Assembly: GCA_947174945.1 (NCBI GenBank)
Contig: CAMWKZ010000024.1
Location: forward strand, 1-38,869
Source of the DNA: an uncultured Prevotellaceae bacterium
Lineage (GTDB): Bacteria; Bacteroidota; Bacteroidia; Bacteroidales; Bacteroidaceae
Direction of reading: 5' to 3'
DNA: 38,869 bases
Shown here piece by piece: positions 18,407-26,239 of this stretch. The position numbers and the translations under genes are program-made. The first letter of the stretch is position 1. Each line of letters opens with the position of its first letter. Below the pieces are notes generated by a model. That model had not been told where the DNA came from and made no database searches. It worked only from the letters and a program-made list of their open reading frames with translations.

Positions 18407-19645
18407 TTATTTTTTAGTCTCGTTAGCTTTAAACTCCTGTATGGCCTCGCGCACGTCCATCTTCTGCCCGTCGCGGAAGGCGACAATAAATGCCTGCGGG
18501 AACTTGTCAAGCACCGACTTACGCAACTGGTAGAGCTCGCGATAGTTCTCCGACGCACCGATGGTGTACTTATAGAGCCCGCCCTCTTCATAATAGGTGG
18601 CATCCGTCAGTCCCTTCAGCCGGGCATCCGTTGGCTCCAGCTGTTTATTGCTGGTCAGCACTTGCAGCTTAAAGACGGGGGCACAGGGAACGGCTGGCTG
18701 CTGTTCGGTGGGAACTGGCTGCTCTGAGGATTCTGAAGGCTCTGGGGTCACGGGGGACTCTGGTACTTTCGGTGCCTCAGGCTCCTGCTTCTTCACTTCA
18801 GGCTTCGGTTCCTTTTTCGGCACTACCGTGGGAATGTTCACCTCCTGATGCGTCTCCGCCTTGTAGGGAACAGTAATTTTCTTGTCGTACTGGCCACGAT
18901 AGTCCATAAAGGCCTGATAGATGCCTTTTCCCAACTGCTCCACCCCTGCATTAGAATCGAGAAAGCACTCCTCGTCGGGGGTTGATATAAAACCGAGCTC
19001 TATCAGGCAACTGGGCATCGAGGTCTCGCGCAACACAAGGAAGCCAGCCTGCTTGACACCTTTGTTCTGGCGGGCAGCCGACGCACACGCACGACGCTGC
19101 ACACACTTGGCCAGCTCTACGCTCTGCGCCATATTGCGGTCCTGCATGAATTCAAACATGATATAGCTTTCTGCCGAACGAGGGTCGAAGCCCTGATAGC
19201 GCTGCTTATAGTCGGTCTCTATCAGGATGACGGAGTTCTCGCGCTTGGCCACATCCAGATTGTCACTAACACGGTGCATACCCAGCGTATAAGTCTCCAG
19301 CCCTCGGGCTATGCGGCCTTTGGGCAACGAATTGGTATGAATGGAGATAAACAGGTCGGCCTTGGCCTTGTTAGCAATGTCGGCACGGACGTGCAACGGC
19401 ACGAACACATCCGTCTTACGGGTATAGATGACCTGCACGTCAGGACAGTTGCGCTCCACCAGCTTTCCGAAAGCCAGTGCCACGTTCAGGTTGATGATTT
19501 TCTCCTTGGTGATGGCTCCAATAGCACCCGCATCATGGCCTCCGTGGCCTGCGTCAATGACAAGTGTGAACTTCTTGTTTGCAGCCGATGCCACAGCTAC
19601 AAACGCCCATGTTATCCATGCAAAAGCTAACAACCTATTCTTCAT
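18407..19645 (-). CDS. N-acetylmuramoyl-L-alanine amidase (Amidase_3) with C-terminal SPOR-like domain
   Basis: This exported zinc amidase cleaves the bond between N-acetylmuramic acid and the stem peptide, for daughter-cell separation or wall turnover. The 412-aa product has a signal peptide (1-21). The catalytic domain carries the zinc ligands His34 (DAGHGGHDAG), Glu48 and His103 (SIHTNS), plus IELGF near 217. A proline/glutamate-rich linker (about 270-325) follows. The C-terminal ~80-residue region (FKLQVLTSNKQL...YKYTIGASENYRE) looks like a peptidoglycan-binding SPOR domain. The start overlaps a small palindrome (19645-19658). It belongs to the nrdJ-folB-amidase-MCE run, 43 bp after folB. 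Confidence 0.93.
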   Translation of the reverse strand: MKNRLLAFAWITWAFVAVASAANKKFTLVIDAGHGGHDAGAIGAITKEKIINLNVALAFGKLVERNCPDVQVIYTRKTDVFVPLHVRADIANKAKADLFISIHTNSLPKGRIARGLETYTLGMHRVSDNLDVAKRENSVILIETDYKQRYQGFDPRSAESYIMFEFMQDRNMAQSVELAKCVQRRACASAARQNKGVKQAGFLVLRETSMPSCLIELGFISTPDEECFLDSNAGVEQLGKGIYQAFMDYRGQYDKKITVPYKAETHQEVNIPTVVPKKEPKPEVKKQEPEAPKVPESPVTPEPSESSEQPVPTEQQPAVPCAPVFKLQVLTSNKQLEPTDARLKGLTDATYYEEGGLYKYTIGASENYRELYQLRKSVLDKFPQAFIVAFRDGQKMDVREAIQEFKANETKK

Positions 19646-19688
19646 TGTGCGTGCACAAAATAGTTATTTTCCATCAGAAAGTCACCAC

Positions 19689-20072
19689 TCATTCCTGAGT
19701 TTTATTATTTATTAAATGTAGCTCTACAGCAGCCCCTTCGCTGTCAGCCCCCATCGGTGGGTTCAGCTTGGTTAGCGTAACGTCAGCAGTTTCCACTTGC
19801 GGGAAACTGTCAAACACCGCCTGTCCGATACGCCCTGCGACATGCTCCAGCAGTCTGGAGGGCTGCGCCATTTCACGTTTCAGTACGTCGTAAAGGGCGG
19901 CATAGTTCAGCGTGTCATTGACATTATCACTGAACACAGGACGACTAAGGTCAGCCTTTACGCGCAGGGTAACGGTGAAATCCGCACCCACCTTCCGCTC
20001 TTGGGGCATGACCCCGTGGAAGGCATGGAAACGGACTTCCCGCAACGTGATATATGAGCTTTCTATTATCAT
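19689..20072 (-). CDS. folB: Dihydroneopterin aldolase
   Basis: FolB converts 7,8-dihydroneopterin to 6-hydroxymethyl-7,8-dihydropterin and glycolaldehyde in folate synthesis. The 127-aa product has the family's blocks: FHGVMPQERKVG near the N-terminus, LNYAALYDVLKREM in the middle, LLEHVAGRIGQAV, and the C-terminal TKLNPPMGA. Length is normal. It begins 3 bp after the end of nrdJ, so the two are translationally close. Folate and deoxynucleotide supply are linked functionally through thymidylate, which may explain the pairing. Confidence 0.93.
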   Translation of the reverse strand: MIIESSYITLREVRFHAFHGVMPQERKVGADFTVTLRVKADLSRPVFSDNVNDTLNYAALYDVLKREMAQPSRLLEHVAGRIGQAVFDSFPQVETADVTLTKLNPPMGADSEGAAVELHLINNKTQE

Positions 20073-20075
20073 CCC

Positions 20076-22646
20076 TTATCCGCAACGGCTTGAGCCGCAG
20101 TTCTTACAAATCAGACAGCCCTCCTGATAAACCAAACTCTCTGCGCCGCAGTTGGGGCACTTCTGTCCTTTGGCCTCGGTGCCGTCAACGATATATTTCT
20201 TCAGGGCGCGCTCCACGCCGACCTTCCACGTGTTAATGCTCTCCGACTTCAACTGCAACGACGAAACGAGCTTAATAACACGGTCGATAGGCATTCGATA
20301 GCGCAGCACACCCGAGATGAGCTTGGCATAGTTCCAGTATTCAGGGTTAAATTTCTCCGACAGACCCTCAACGGTGGTCTTGTAGCCGCGCTTGTTCTCA
20401 AACTGGAAGTCATAGCGCTTGGTACCGTCCTCGTTGAGCTGTTTGATAATCTTACCCTTCGTCACGGTCTTGGGCAGCACGATACCTTCCTCGTCATCCT
20501 GCAAACCAGTGAATATCTCATAAGGATAACCGTCGAGCAGTCCGACGAAAGCCACCCACTTGTCCTTGTTATTCTGGAACCGCACCACGTCGCACTCCAG
20601 CTCCTTGGGGCGCACCTCAGTCACCTCGGGATGCTTGCAGGGAGCCTCCTGCTTTTCCTCTATGCTGTTGTCCTTGGCTGTCTTCTTGTCCTTCTTCGTC
20701 ACGCTAATCATCACACCTGAACGGCTGCCGTCGCGATAGATGGTGCAACCCTTACAGCCCGAGCGCCATGCTTCGACGTAGAGGCGGTTAACCAGTGCTT
20801 CATCCACATCGTTGGGCAGGTTGACGGTAACGCTGATAGAATGGTCCACCCACTTCTGAATGGCACCCTGCATACGCACCTTCATGAGCCAGTCGACATC
20901 GTTGGCCGTTGCCTTGTAGTAGGGCGACTGGCTAACCAGCTCGTCCACCTCTTCCTGCGTGTATCGCTTCGTAGTGTCAAGCCCATTTACATTCATCCAC
21001 TCCACGAACTTAGGATGATAGACGATGTATTCCTCAAACGAGTCGCCCACCTCGTCAACAAAGTCGACATGCACATCGGCATCGTTGGGGTTCACCTTGC
21101 GGCGACGCTTATAGACGGGCAGGAACACGGGTTCGATGCCGCTGGTGGTCTGCGTCATCAGTGAGGTTGTGCCCGTAGGAGCAATCGTCAGACAGGCAAT
21201 ATTGCGGCGACCATACTTCACCATATCCTGATACAGGTCGGGGTCGGCTTGTTTCAGTCGCAGGATAAAAGGATTCTCAGCCTCACGCTGGGCATCGAAC
21301 ACCTCAAAAGCACCACGCTCGCGAGCCATCTCAACGCTCGAACGATAGGCGTTCAATGCCAGTGTCTTATGTACCTCCACCGAGAAATCGGCAGCCTCTT
21401 GCGTTCCATATCGTAAGCCCATAGCGGCCAGCATATCGCCCTCGGCAGTGATGCCCACGCCCGTGCGACGGCCCTTCGAGCTCTTGGCCTTGATTTTCTC
21501 CCACAGGTGCATCTCGGTACCCTTCACTTCCATCGACTGAGGGTCGCTCTCCACCTTGCGCATGATGAGGTCTATCTTCTCCAGCTCCAAGTCCACAATG
21601 TCGTCCATCAGGCGCTGAGCCTGCTGCACGTGCTTCTTGAACAACTCATAGTCAAAGTAAGCATCCTTCGTGAAGGCGTTCTTCACATAGGAATAGAGGT
21701 TGATGCTGAGCAACCGGCACGAGTCGTAGGGGCACAAGGGTATCTCGCCACAGGGGTTGGTCGACACGGTGCGGAACCCTAAGTCGGCATAACAGTCGGG
21801 GATGCTCTCGCGCAGGATGGTGTCCCAGAACAGCACACCGGGCTCGGCACTCTTCCATGCGTTGTGGACTATCTTCTCCCACAGCTGCTTGGCCTGTATC
21901 TCCTTGCGCACGTCAGGGTTATCACCCGTGATGGGGAACTGCTGCACGTAGGTTTTATCCTCGGTAGCACAGCGCATGAACTCGTCGTCAATCTTCACCG
22001 ACACGTTGGCTCCCGTCACCTTGCCCTCGGTCATCTTTGCGTCGATGAAGGCCTCAGAATCAGGATGCTTGATGCTTACACTGAGCATCAGCGCACCGCG
22101 CCGTCCGTCTTGCGCCACCTCGCGCGTACTATTACTATAACGCTCCATGAAGGGCACCAGTCCCGTCGAGGTCAGCGCCGAATTGTTTACGGGCTGTCCC
22201 TTCGGACGGATATGGCTCAAGTCGTGACCCACACCGCCACGGCGCTTCATCAGCTGCACCTGCTCCTCGTCAATGCGCATCACGGCACCATAGGAGTCGG
22301 CATCGCCGTCAAGACCTATCACAAAGCAGTTTGACAGCGACGCTATCTGATGGTCGTTGCCGATGCCCGTCATGGGCGAGCCAGCGGGTACGATATAGCG
22401 GAAGTGGTCCAGCAGGTCGAACACCTGCTGCGCCGACATCGGATTCTTGTATTTCTTCTCTATGCGGGCTACCTCGTTGGCTATGCGCCAGTGCATCTGC
22501 TCGGGCGACTTCTCGTAGATGTTGCCAAACGAGTCTTTCATTGCATACTTGTTCACCCATACGCGGGCTGCCAGTTCGTCGCCGCCGAAATAAGCTAACG
22601 AGGCTTCAAAGGCCTCTTCATACGTGTATGTTTTACCTGATTCCAT
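20076..22646 (-). CDS. nrdJ: Adenosylcobalamin-dependent (class II) ribonucleotide reductase
   Basis: This enzyme reduces ribonucleotides to deoxyribonucleotides using a thiyl radical generated from coenzyme B12, independent of oxygen. In the 856-aa product, Cys299 in NPCGE (297-301) fits the thiyl cysteine. Cys107 (SNCFV) and Cys310, 11 residues after Cys299 as in L. leichmannii, fit the redox pair. The finger loop segment APTGTTSLMTQTTSGIEP is present. The C-terminus carries KCPNCG and CKNCGSSRCG, a cysteine-rich tail used for re-reduction or zinc binding. The frame stays open to an ATG at 22988, but that extension has no family similarity and covers the promoter and the divergent gene, so ATG 22646 (MESGKTYTYEEA) is chosen. 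No B12 riboswitch fits in the short leader. Confidence 0.95.
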   Translation of the reverse strand: MESGKTYTYEEAFEASLAYFGGDELAARVWVNKYAMKDSFGNIYEKSPEQMHWRIANEVARIEKKYKNPMSAQQVFDLLDHFRYIVPAGSPMTGIGNDHQIASLSNCFVIGLDGDADSYGAVMRIDEEQVQLMKRRGGVGHDLSHIRPKGQPVNNSALTSTGLVPFMERYSNSTREVAQDGRRGALMLSVSIKHPDSEAFIDAKMTEGKVTGANVSVKIDDEFMRCATEDKTYVQQFPITGDNPDVRKEIQAKQLWEKIVHNAWKSAEPGVLFWDTILRESIPDCYADLGFRTVSTNPCGEIPLCPYDSCRLLSINLYSYVKNAFTKDAYFDYELFKKHVQQAQRLMDDIVDLELEKIDLIMRKVESDPQSMEVKGTEMHLWEKIKAKSSKGRRTGVGITAEGDMLAAMGLRYGTQEAADFSVEVHKTLALNAYRSSVEMARERGAFEVFDAQREAENPFILRLKQADPDLYQDMVKYGRRNIACLTIAPTGTTSLMTQTTSGIEPVFLPVYKRRRKVNPNDADVHVDFVDEVGDSFEEYIVYHPKFVEWMNVNGLDTTKRYTQEEVDELVSQSPYYKATANDVDWLMKVRMQGAIQKWVDHSISVTVNLPNDVDEALVNRLYVEAWRSGCKGCTIYRDGSRSGVMISVTKKDKKTAKDNSIEEKQEAPCKHPEVTEVRPKELECDVVRFQNNKDKWVAFVGLLDGYPYEIFTGLQDDEEGIVLPKTVTKGKIIKQLNEDGTKRYDFQFENKRGYKTTVEGLSEKFNPEYWNYAKLISGVLRYRMPIDRVIKLVSSLQLKSESINTWKVGVERALKKYIVDGTEAKGQKCPNCGAESLVYQEGCLICKNCGSSRCG

Positions 22647-22670
22647 GTTTAGTTTGTGACTTAGTGGTTG

Positions 22671-22678
22671 CAAAGTTA
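22671..22678 (-). promoter_or_regulatory. nrdJ promoter -7 element
   Basis: CAAAGTTA reads TAACTTTG on the minus strand, 24 bases before the nrdJ ATG. The expected -33 region (about 22698-22702) lacks TTTG and is covered by a palindromic motif (22687-22703), so control by a bound protein is plausible. Confidence 0.7.
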
Positions 22679-22686
22679 CGCATAAG

Positions 22687-22703
22687 TTTTCTAATTCGGA
22701 AGA
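22687..22703. promoter_or_regulatory. Candidate operator, nrdJ side
   Basis: TTTTCTAATTCGGAAGA matches 13 of 17 bases of the perfect palindrome at 22729-22745. It sits 8 bp from the nrdJ -7 element and spans the -33 and spacer region of that promoter. Centre-to-centre distance to the second copy is 42 bp, four helical turns. Confidence 0.5.
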
Positions 22704-22728
22704 CTTTCTCCAAAAAAACACTAAAAAG

Positions 22729-22745
22729 TTTTCCGTTTCGGAAAA
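22729..22745. promoter_or_regulatory. Candidate operator, nitroreductase side
   Basis: TTTTCCG-TTT-CGGAAAA is a perfect 7-bp inverted repeat with a 3-bp centre. It lies 7 bp before the nitroreductase -7 element and covers its -33 position, mirroring the copy near nrdJ. Confidence 0.55.
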
Positions 22746-22752
22746 GAATACA

Positions 22753-22760
22753 TATCTTTG
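22753..22760 (+). promoter_or_regulatory. Nitroreductase promoter -7 element
   Basis: TATCTTTG ends only four bases before the ATG at 22765. Transcription would start at or next to the start codon, implying a leaderless or nearly leaderless mRNA. Confidence 0.7.
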
Positions 22761-22764
22761 CAAC

Positions 22765-23505
22765 ATGAAGAATCTGACAACTCGGCGAACCATTCGCCAA
22801 TATAGCGACAAGGAAGTAAGTAAGGAAATGCTGGACAGGCTCATGAGCGAAGCTGCACGAACGCAGACAATGGGCAACCTGCAACTGTACAGCGTAGTGG
22901 TAACGCGCTCCGACGAGATGAAGCAACGGCTGGCACCGGCCCACTTCAACCAGCCGATGGTGACGCAAGCACCAGTGGTGCTAACCATTTGCGCCGACTT
23001 TCATCGCACCATCCGATGGTGTGAGGAGCGCAACGCCCAACCGGGCTACGACAATTTCCTGTCGTTCCAGAACGCTGCCATCGACGCACTGCTATACACG
23101 CAGACGCTCTGCAACCTGATGGACGAGGAGGGGCTGGGCTACTGCTACTTAGGTACGACGGTATATATGCCACAAATGATTATCGACACGCTGCAACTGC
23201 CCCGTCAGGTGTTCCCCATTGCCACACTGACCGTTGGGTGGCCTGCAGAGGAACCGCCTCTTAGCGACCGTCTGCCGTTGGCCAGCTTCGTCCACGACGA
23301 GACGTATCACGACTACACGGCACAGGACATCGACACGTACTATCTGCCCAAAGAGAACCTAAAGGAAAACATCCACTTCTGCGAGCTGAACCATAAGGAG
23401 ACGCTGGCGCAAATCTTCACCGACATCCGCTATACCCGTAAGGACAACGAGGCCATGTCCGCAGGACTTTTGGAGGCACTGCGCCGCCAAGGGTTCCTTG
23501 CCTGA
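22765..23505 (+). CDS. Nitroreductase family NAD(P)H-dependent FMN oxidoreductase
   Basis: This 246-aa flavoprotein resembles the NfsA/nitroreductase family, which reduces nitroaromatics, quinones or flavins with NAD(P)H. The N-terminus RRTIRQYSDKEV is the FMN phosphate-binding segment, and removing it would break the domain, which supports the ATG at 22765. Conserved GLGYCYLGT (about 122-130) is the second FMN-binding block. The C-terminal part (about 190-246) wraps the dimer partner in this family. The physiological substrate cannot be assigned. It is divergent from nrdJ, and both promoters carry the same motif, so a shared redox- or nucleotide-linked regulator is possible. Confidence 0.9.
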   Translation: MKNLTTRRTIRQYSDKEVSKEMLDRLMSEAARTQTMGNLQLYSVVVTRSDEMKQRLAPAHFNQPMVTQAPVVLTICADFHRTIRWCEERNAQPGYDNFLSFQNAAIDALLYTQTLCNLMDEEGLGYCYLGTTVYMPQMIIDTLQLPRQVFPIATLTVGWPAEEPPLSDRLPLASFVHDETYHDYTAQDIDTYYLPKENLKENIHFCELNHKETLAQIFTDIRYTRKDNEAMSAGLLEALRRQGFLA

Positions 23506-23514
23506 TGCCTTCCC

Positions 23515-23622
23515 CATCGGTACATGATGCAGAGCGCATCGGCACACGATGCGGAGCGCGTCGGCACATGATGCGGAGCGCATCGGCGCATGGTGCGGAG
23601 CACGTCGGCACATGATGCGAAC
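23515..23622 (+). repeat. Five tandem 22-bp repeats
   Basis: Units begin at 23515, 23537, 23559, 23581 and 23603, and the last is cut after about 18 bases. The consensus is CRTCGGCACATGATGCGGAG plus CG. Unit junctions can form a stem around a GAG loop, for example GATGCG-GAG-CGCATC at 23571-23585, and the differences in the neighbouring unit (CGCGTC) keep G-T pairing. A 22-bp period is not a multiple of three, so coding is unlikely. Related copies lie at 5358-5415. Confidence 0.85.
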
Positions 23623-23646
23623 CCTACCTATATCAATGACCAATAA

Positions 23647-23699
23647 AAGAAATTCTCGCCGACAATGAGAACTATGCTCACTGCCGGCGAGAATTTCTT
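23647..23699. terminator. Hairpin terminator between convergent genes
   Basis: AAGAAATTCTCGCCG (23647-23661) pairs perfectly with CGGCGAGAATTTCTT (23685-23699) across a 23-nt loop. TGTTTTTC follows on the plus strand, and the minus strand continues into TTTTATTG. It probably ends both the nitroreductase transcript and the uronate-related operon. Confidence 0.8.
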
Positions 23700-23746
23700 A
23701 TGTTTTTCTCCTATAAAAAGTCCTTTGACTTCCTTGTACGCTCTCT

Positions 23747-25201
23747 TTACTCTACCACAATGGGCTTATACTTCGGCACGAGGGCCTTCATGATGCACCA
23801 GCCAATGAGGTAGGCCACGGCGCAGATACAGAACACCACCATGTAGGCAGCAGGCTTGCCCTCGAAGCCGAGCATCGAGAAGGCAGCACCCTGGTCGTCG
23901 GCCCATGTGAAGAACATACCCGAGCCCTTATTGATAAGGAACGAGCCTACGCCGCCTGCCATCGAGCCAATACCAGTAATGGTGCCAATGGTTGACTTGG
24001 GGAACATATCGCCTACGGTAGAGAAGATGTTGGCAGACCACGACTGGTGACCAGCACCCAGCAAGCCAATCAAGATGGCAGGCCACCAAGCACTGTAAGC
24101 ACCCAACGGCTGGGCAAACAAGCCGAGCATGGGGAAACAGGCGAAGATGAACATGGCACGCATACGACCTGCGTAGGGGTTCATGCCATACTTCTCAACG
24201 AATATCTTGGGCAGATAGCCACCGCCAATAGAGAGGACGGTACAGATGGCATAGAGCGTGAAAATCAGGGCGATACCCATAGCCGAGTCTGAGGTGTAGC
24301 CATACTGGTCGCTGAAATAAGCGGGCGCCCAGAACAGGAAGAACCACCACACACCGTCGGTCATAAACTTACCCACGATGAACGACCACGTCTGCCTGTA
24401 CTTGAAGCAATCCAAGAAGGGGATGGTCTTCTCCTCCTTAGCCTCTTGCCTACCCTGCACGTCGGCAATGTCGGCATCCTGCTCAATGTAATTCAACTCA
24501 GCCTGATTGACGCGCTTGTTCTTGGCAGGCTTCTCGTAAGCCCAGACCCACAGGCCCATCCACACATAGCCCAGCGCACCAATGATGACGAAAGCCATCT
24601 CCCAACCCCAGGCACGAGCCAACAGGGGAATAGTGGCGGGAGCAGCCAGCGCACCCACCGAGGCACCGCTGTTGAAGATAGAGGTAGCAAAAGCACGGTC
24701 TTTCTTGGGGAAGTACTCAGCCGTCACCTTGATAGCTGCGGGGAAGTTACCAGCCTCACCCAGCGCCAGAATCATACGACATGAGAGGAAGAGCCACACC
24801 GACACGGTGGCAATGGCAACAGCGGCATCAGAGCCAGCCTGCACCATGCGCAGTGTTTCAATAGAGTCGTAGCCCTCAATGTTCATGGCCACCCAGCCAC
24901 AGCCAGCGTGCATCACGGCACCCGTCGACCACACGAAGATAGCAATCAAGTAGCCCTTCTTGGTGCCCATCCAGTCGATGAACTTACCAGCGAAAAGATT
25001 GGCAATGGCATAGAAGATTGAGAACCAACCCGTGATGGTTCCGTAGTCGTTATCGTTCCAATGGAACTCGGGAGCAATAAAGTCCTTCCATGTTAGTGAC
25101 AAGACCTGACGGTCCATGTAGTTGACGGTGGTTGCCAGAAAGAGCAACGCACAAATGACCCAACGCCAGTTGGACATCTTTGTAGTTTGTACTGCAGACA
25201 T
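23747..25201 (-). CDS. MFS transporter, hexuronate (ExuT/ACS) type
   Basis: This 484-aa inner-membrane permease of the major facilitator superfamily has about 12 membrane segments and belongs to the anion:cation symporter (ACS) group that includes ExuT. Family blocks include NYMDRQVLS in helix 1, ALGEAGNFPAAIK (about 144-156), and GAGHQSWSANIFSTVGDMFP in the C-terminal half. These proteins usually import galacturonate, glucuronate or related sugar acids with protons. It is the last gene of a three-gene unit, 40 bp after kduI, which supports a uronate or keto-uronate substrate. The exact substrate is inferred. Confidence 0.88.
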   Translation of the reverse strand: MSAVQTTKMSNWRWVICALLFLATTVNYMDRQVLSLTWKDFIAPEFHWNDNDYGTITGWFSIFYAIANLFAGKFIDWMGTKKGYLIAIFVWSTGAVMHAGCGWVAMNIEGYDSIETLRMVQAGSDAAVAIATVSVWLFLSCRMILALGEAGNFPAAIKVTAEYFPKKDRAFATSIFNSGASVGALAAPATIPLLARAWGWEMAFVIIGALGYVWMGLWVWAYEKPAKNKRVNQAELNYIEQDADIADVQGRQEAKEEKTIPFLDCFKYRQTWSFIVGKFMTDGVWWFFLFWAPAYFSDQYGYTSDSAMGIALIFTLYAICTVLSIGGGYLPKIFVEKYGMNPYAGRMRAMFIFACFPMLGLFAQPLGAYSAWWPAILIGLLGAGHQSWSANIFSTVGDMFPKSTIGTITGIGSMAGGVGSFLINKGSGMFFTWADDQGAAFSMLGFEGKPAAYMVVFCICAVAYLIGWCIMKALVPKYKPIVVE

Positions 25202-25241
25202 TTTTTCTTATTTAGATTTTTCGTTATTCGTTATGGCAAGG

Positions 25242-26216
25242 TTACTTGATGTCGATGACGGGGATGTTGTCCTTGTCGTTGTAGTAGAGGTTCTCACCGG
25301 CCATACCCCAGATGAAGGTGTAGTAGTAGGTGCCTGCAGCAGCGTGGATGCTCCACTCGGGCGACATGATGGCCTGCTCGTTGTGCAGCCATACGACGCG
25401 GCTCTCCTGCGGCTCACCCATGATATGGGCGATGGTCTGCTCCTGCGGCAGGTTGAAGTAATAGTAAGCCTCAATGCGGCGACCGTGGGTGTGAGGCGGC
25501 ATCGTGTTCCATGCAGCACCCGGATTCAGCTGTGTCAAGCCCAGCTGCAACTGGCAGGGGCCTTCCTCCAGCACGTCGTTCACTATCAGCTTGTAAACGG
25601 TACGGCTGTTGCACTCCTCCAGCGAGCCGACGGGACCCCAGACGGCAGCCTTCAGCGAACCCTTGCGACCGTCCAGCGTAATCCACTGCGTCTTATAGTG
25701 CTTGTGGGCAGTGGCCGAGTTCAGGTAGAACTTGGCAGGTTTCTGAGCATTCTTTGAGCGGAACTCCACCACCTTGTTCACATCCTTATCCTTGCCGATA
25801 TGGCCACGACCAATGTACAGGGCTTCCTTGGGCGACAGGGCATATTCCTTGCCGTCGACAATCACCCAGCCGTCACCTTCGCCGCAGTTCACCACGCCCA
25901 GCTCACGGTTGTAGAGGAAATACTTATCCTTGATGGTATTGTCAACATCCAAGCCCAGCTCGGGAAAGTTCTCCAATCGTAAGGTCTTGTTCACGGGCAT
26001 CGCACCACCGAAGATGAAACGGTCGTAGTGCGAGTAGGTCAGATGAATCTGGTCGGCCTCCATCACCTTCTCCATCACAAAGCGGTCACGCAACATCTGG
26101 GTGTCGTAGTGTTTCACGTCGGCAGGATGACAAGCCGTTTGGAATTTCACGTCCTGCTGGGCGTTCATGCTCAGCGCGCCCACCAGCAGGGCGCAGGTCA
26201 TAATTGTCTTTTTCAT
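25242..26216 (-). CDS. kduI: 5-keto-4-deoxyuronate isomerase KduI with signal peptide
   Basis: KduI isomerises the linear form of 4-deoxy-L-threo-5-hexosulose uronate, released from pectin or glycosaminoglycan lyase products, to 3-deoxy-D-glycero-2,5-hexodiulosonate. Alignment to E. coli KduI is clear over nearly the full length, and the zinc ligands are kept: His242 and His244 in [14 protein letters not shown], Glu249 and His291 (SPEWSIHA). At 324 aa it exceeds the usual ~280 because of an N-terminal segment [20 protein letters not shown], which looks like a signal peptide cut after NA, plus an insertion around 138-150. A start at Met17 would give a cytosolic enzyme, but the Met1 context and spacing to the upstream gene (23 bp) favour export. 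It lies between a PTS-type permease and a hexuronate transporter. Confidence 0.9.
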   Translation of the reverse strand: MKKTIMTCALLVGALSMNAQQDVKFQTACHPADVKHYDTQMLRDRFVMEKVMEADQIHLTYSHYDRFIFGGAMPVNKTLRLENFPELGLDVDNTIKDKYFLYNRELGVVNCGEGDGWVIVDGKEYALSPKEALYIGRGHIGKDKDVNKVVEFRSKNAQKPAKFYLNSATAHKHYKTQWITLDGRKGSLKAAVWGPVGSLEECNSRTVYKLIVNDVLEEGPCQLQLGLTQLNPGAAWNTMPPHTHGRRIEAYYYFNLPQEQTIAHIMGEPQESRVVWLHNEQAIMSPEWSIHAAAGTYYYTFIWGMAGENLYYNDKDNIPVIDIK

Positions 26217-26239
26217 TCCTTGTTATCTTTTTATATTTT

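Noticed and set aside
22647..22670. Cobalamin riboswitch before nrdJ
   Set aside because: The leader between the -7 element and ATG is about 20 bases, far too short for a B12 riboswitch.
22647..22988. N-terminal extension of nrdJ by 114 residues
   Set aside because: The extension would include the promoter and the first 224 bases of the divergent nitroreductase gene and has no similarity to class II reductases; the family start MESGKTYTY fits ATG 22646.
23515..23622. CRISPR array
   Set aside because: The 22-bp units are directly adjacent with no unique spacers, and there are no cas genes in the window.
23359..23643. Small arginine/alanine/cysteine-rich protein on the minus strand across the 22-bp repeats
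   Set aside because: It overlaps the nitroreductase 3' end and the repeat period is not a multiple of three, so the peptide repeats only by reading different frames of the same DNA.
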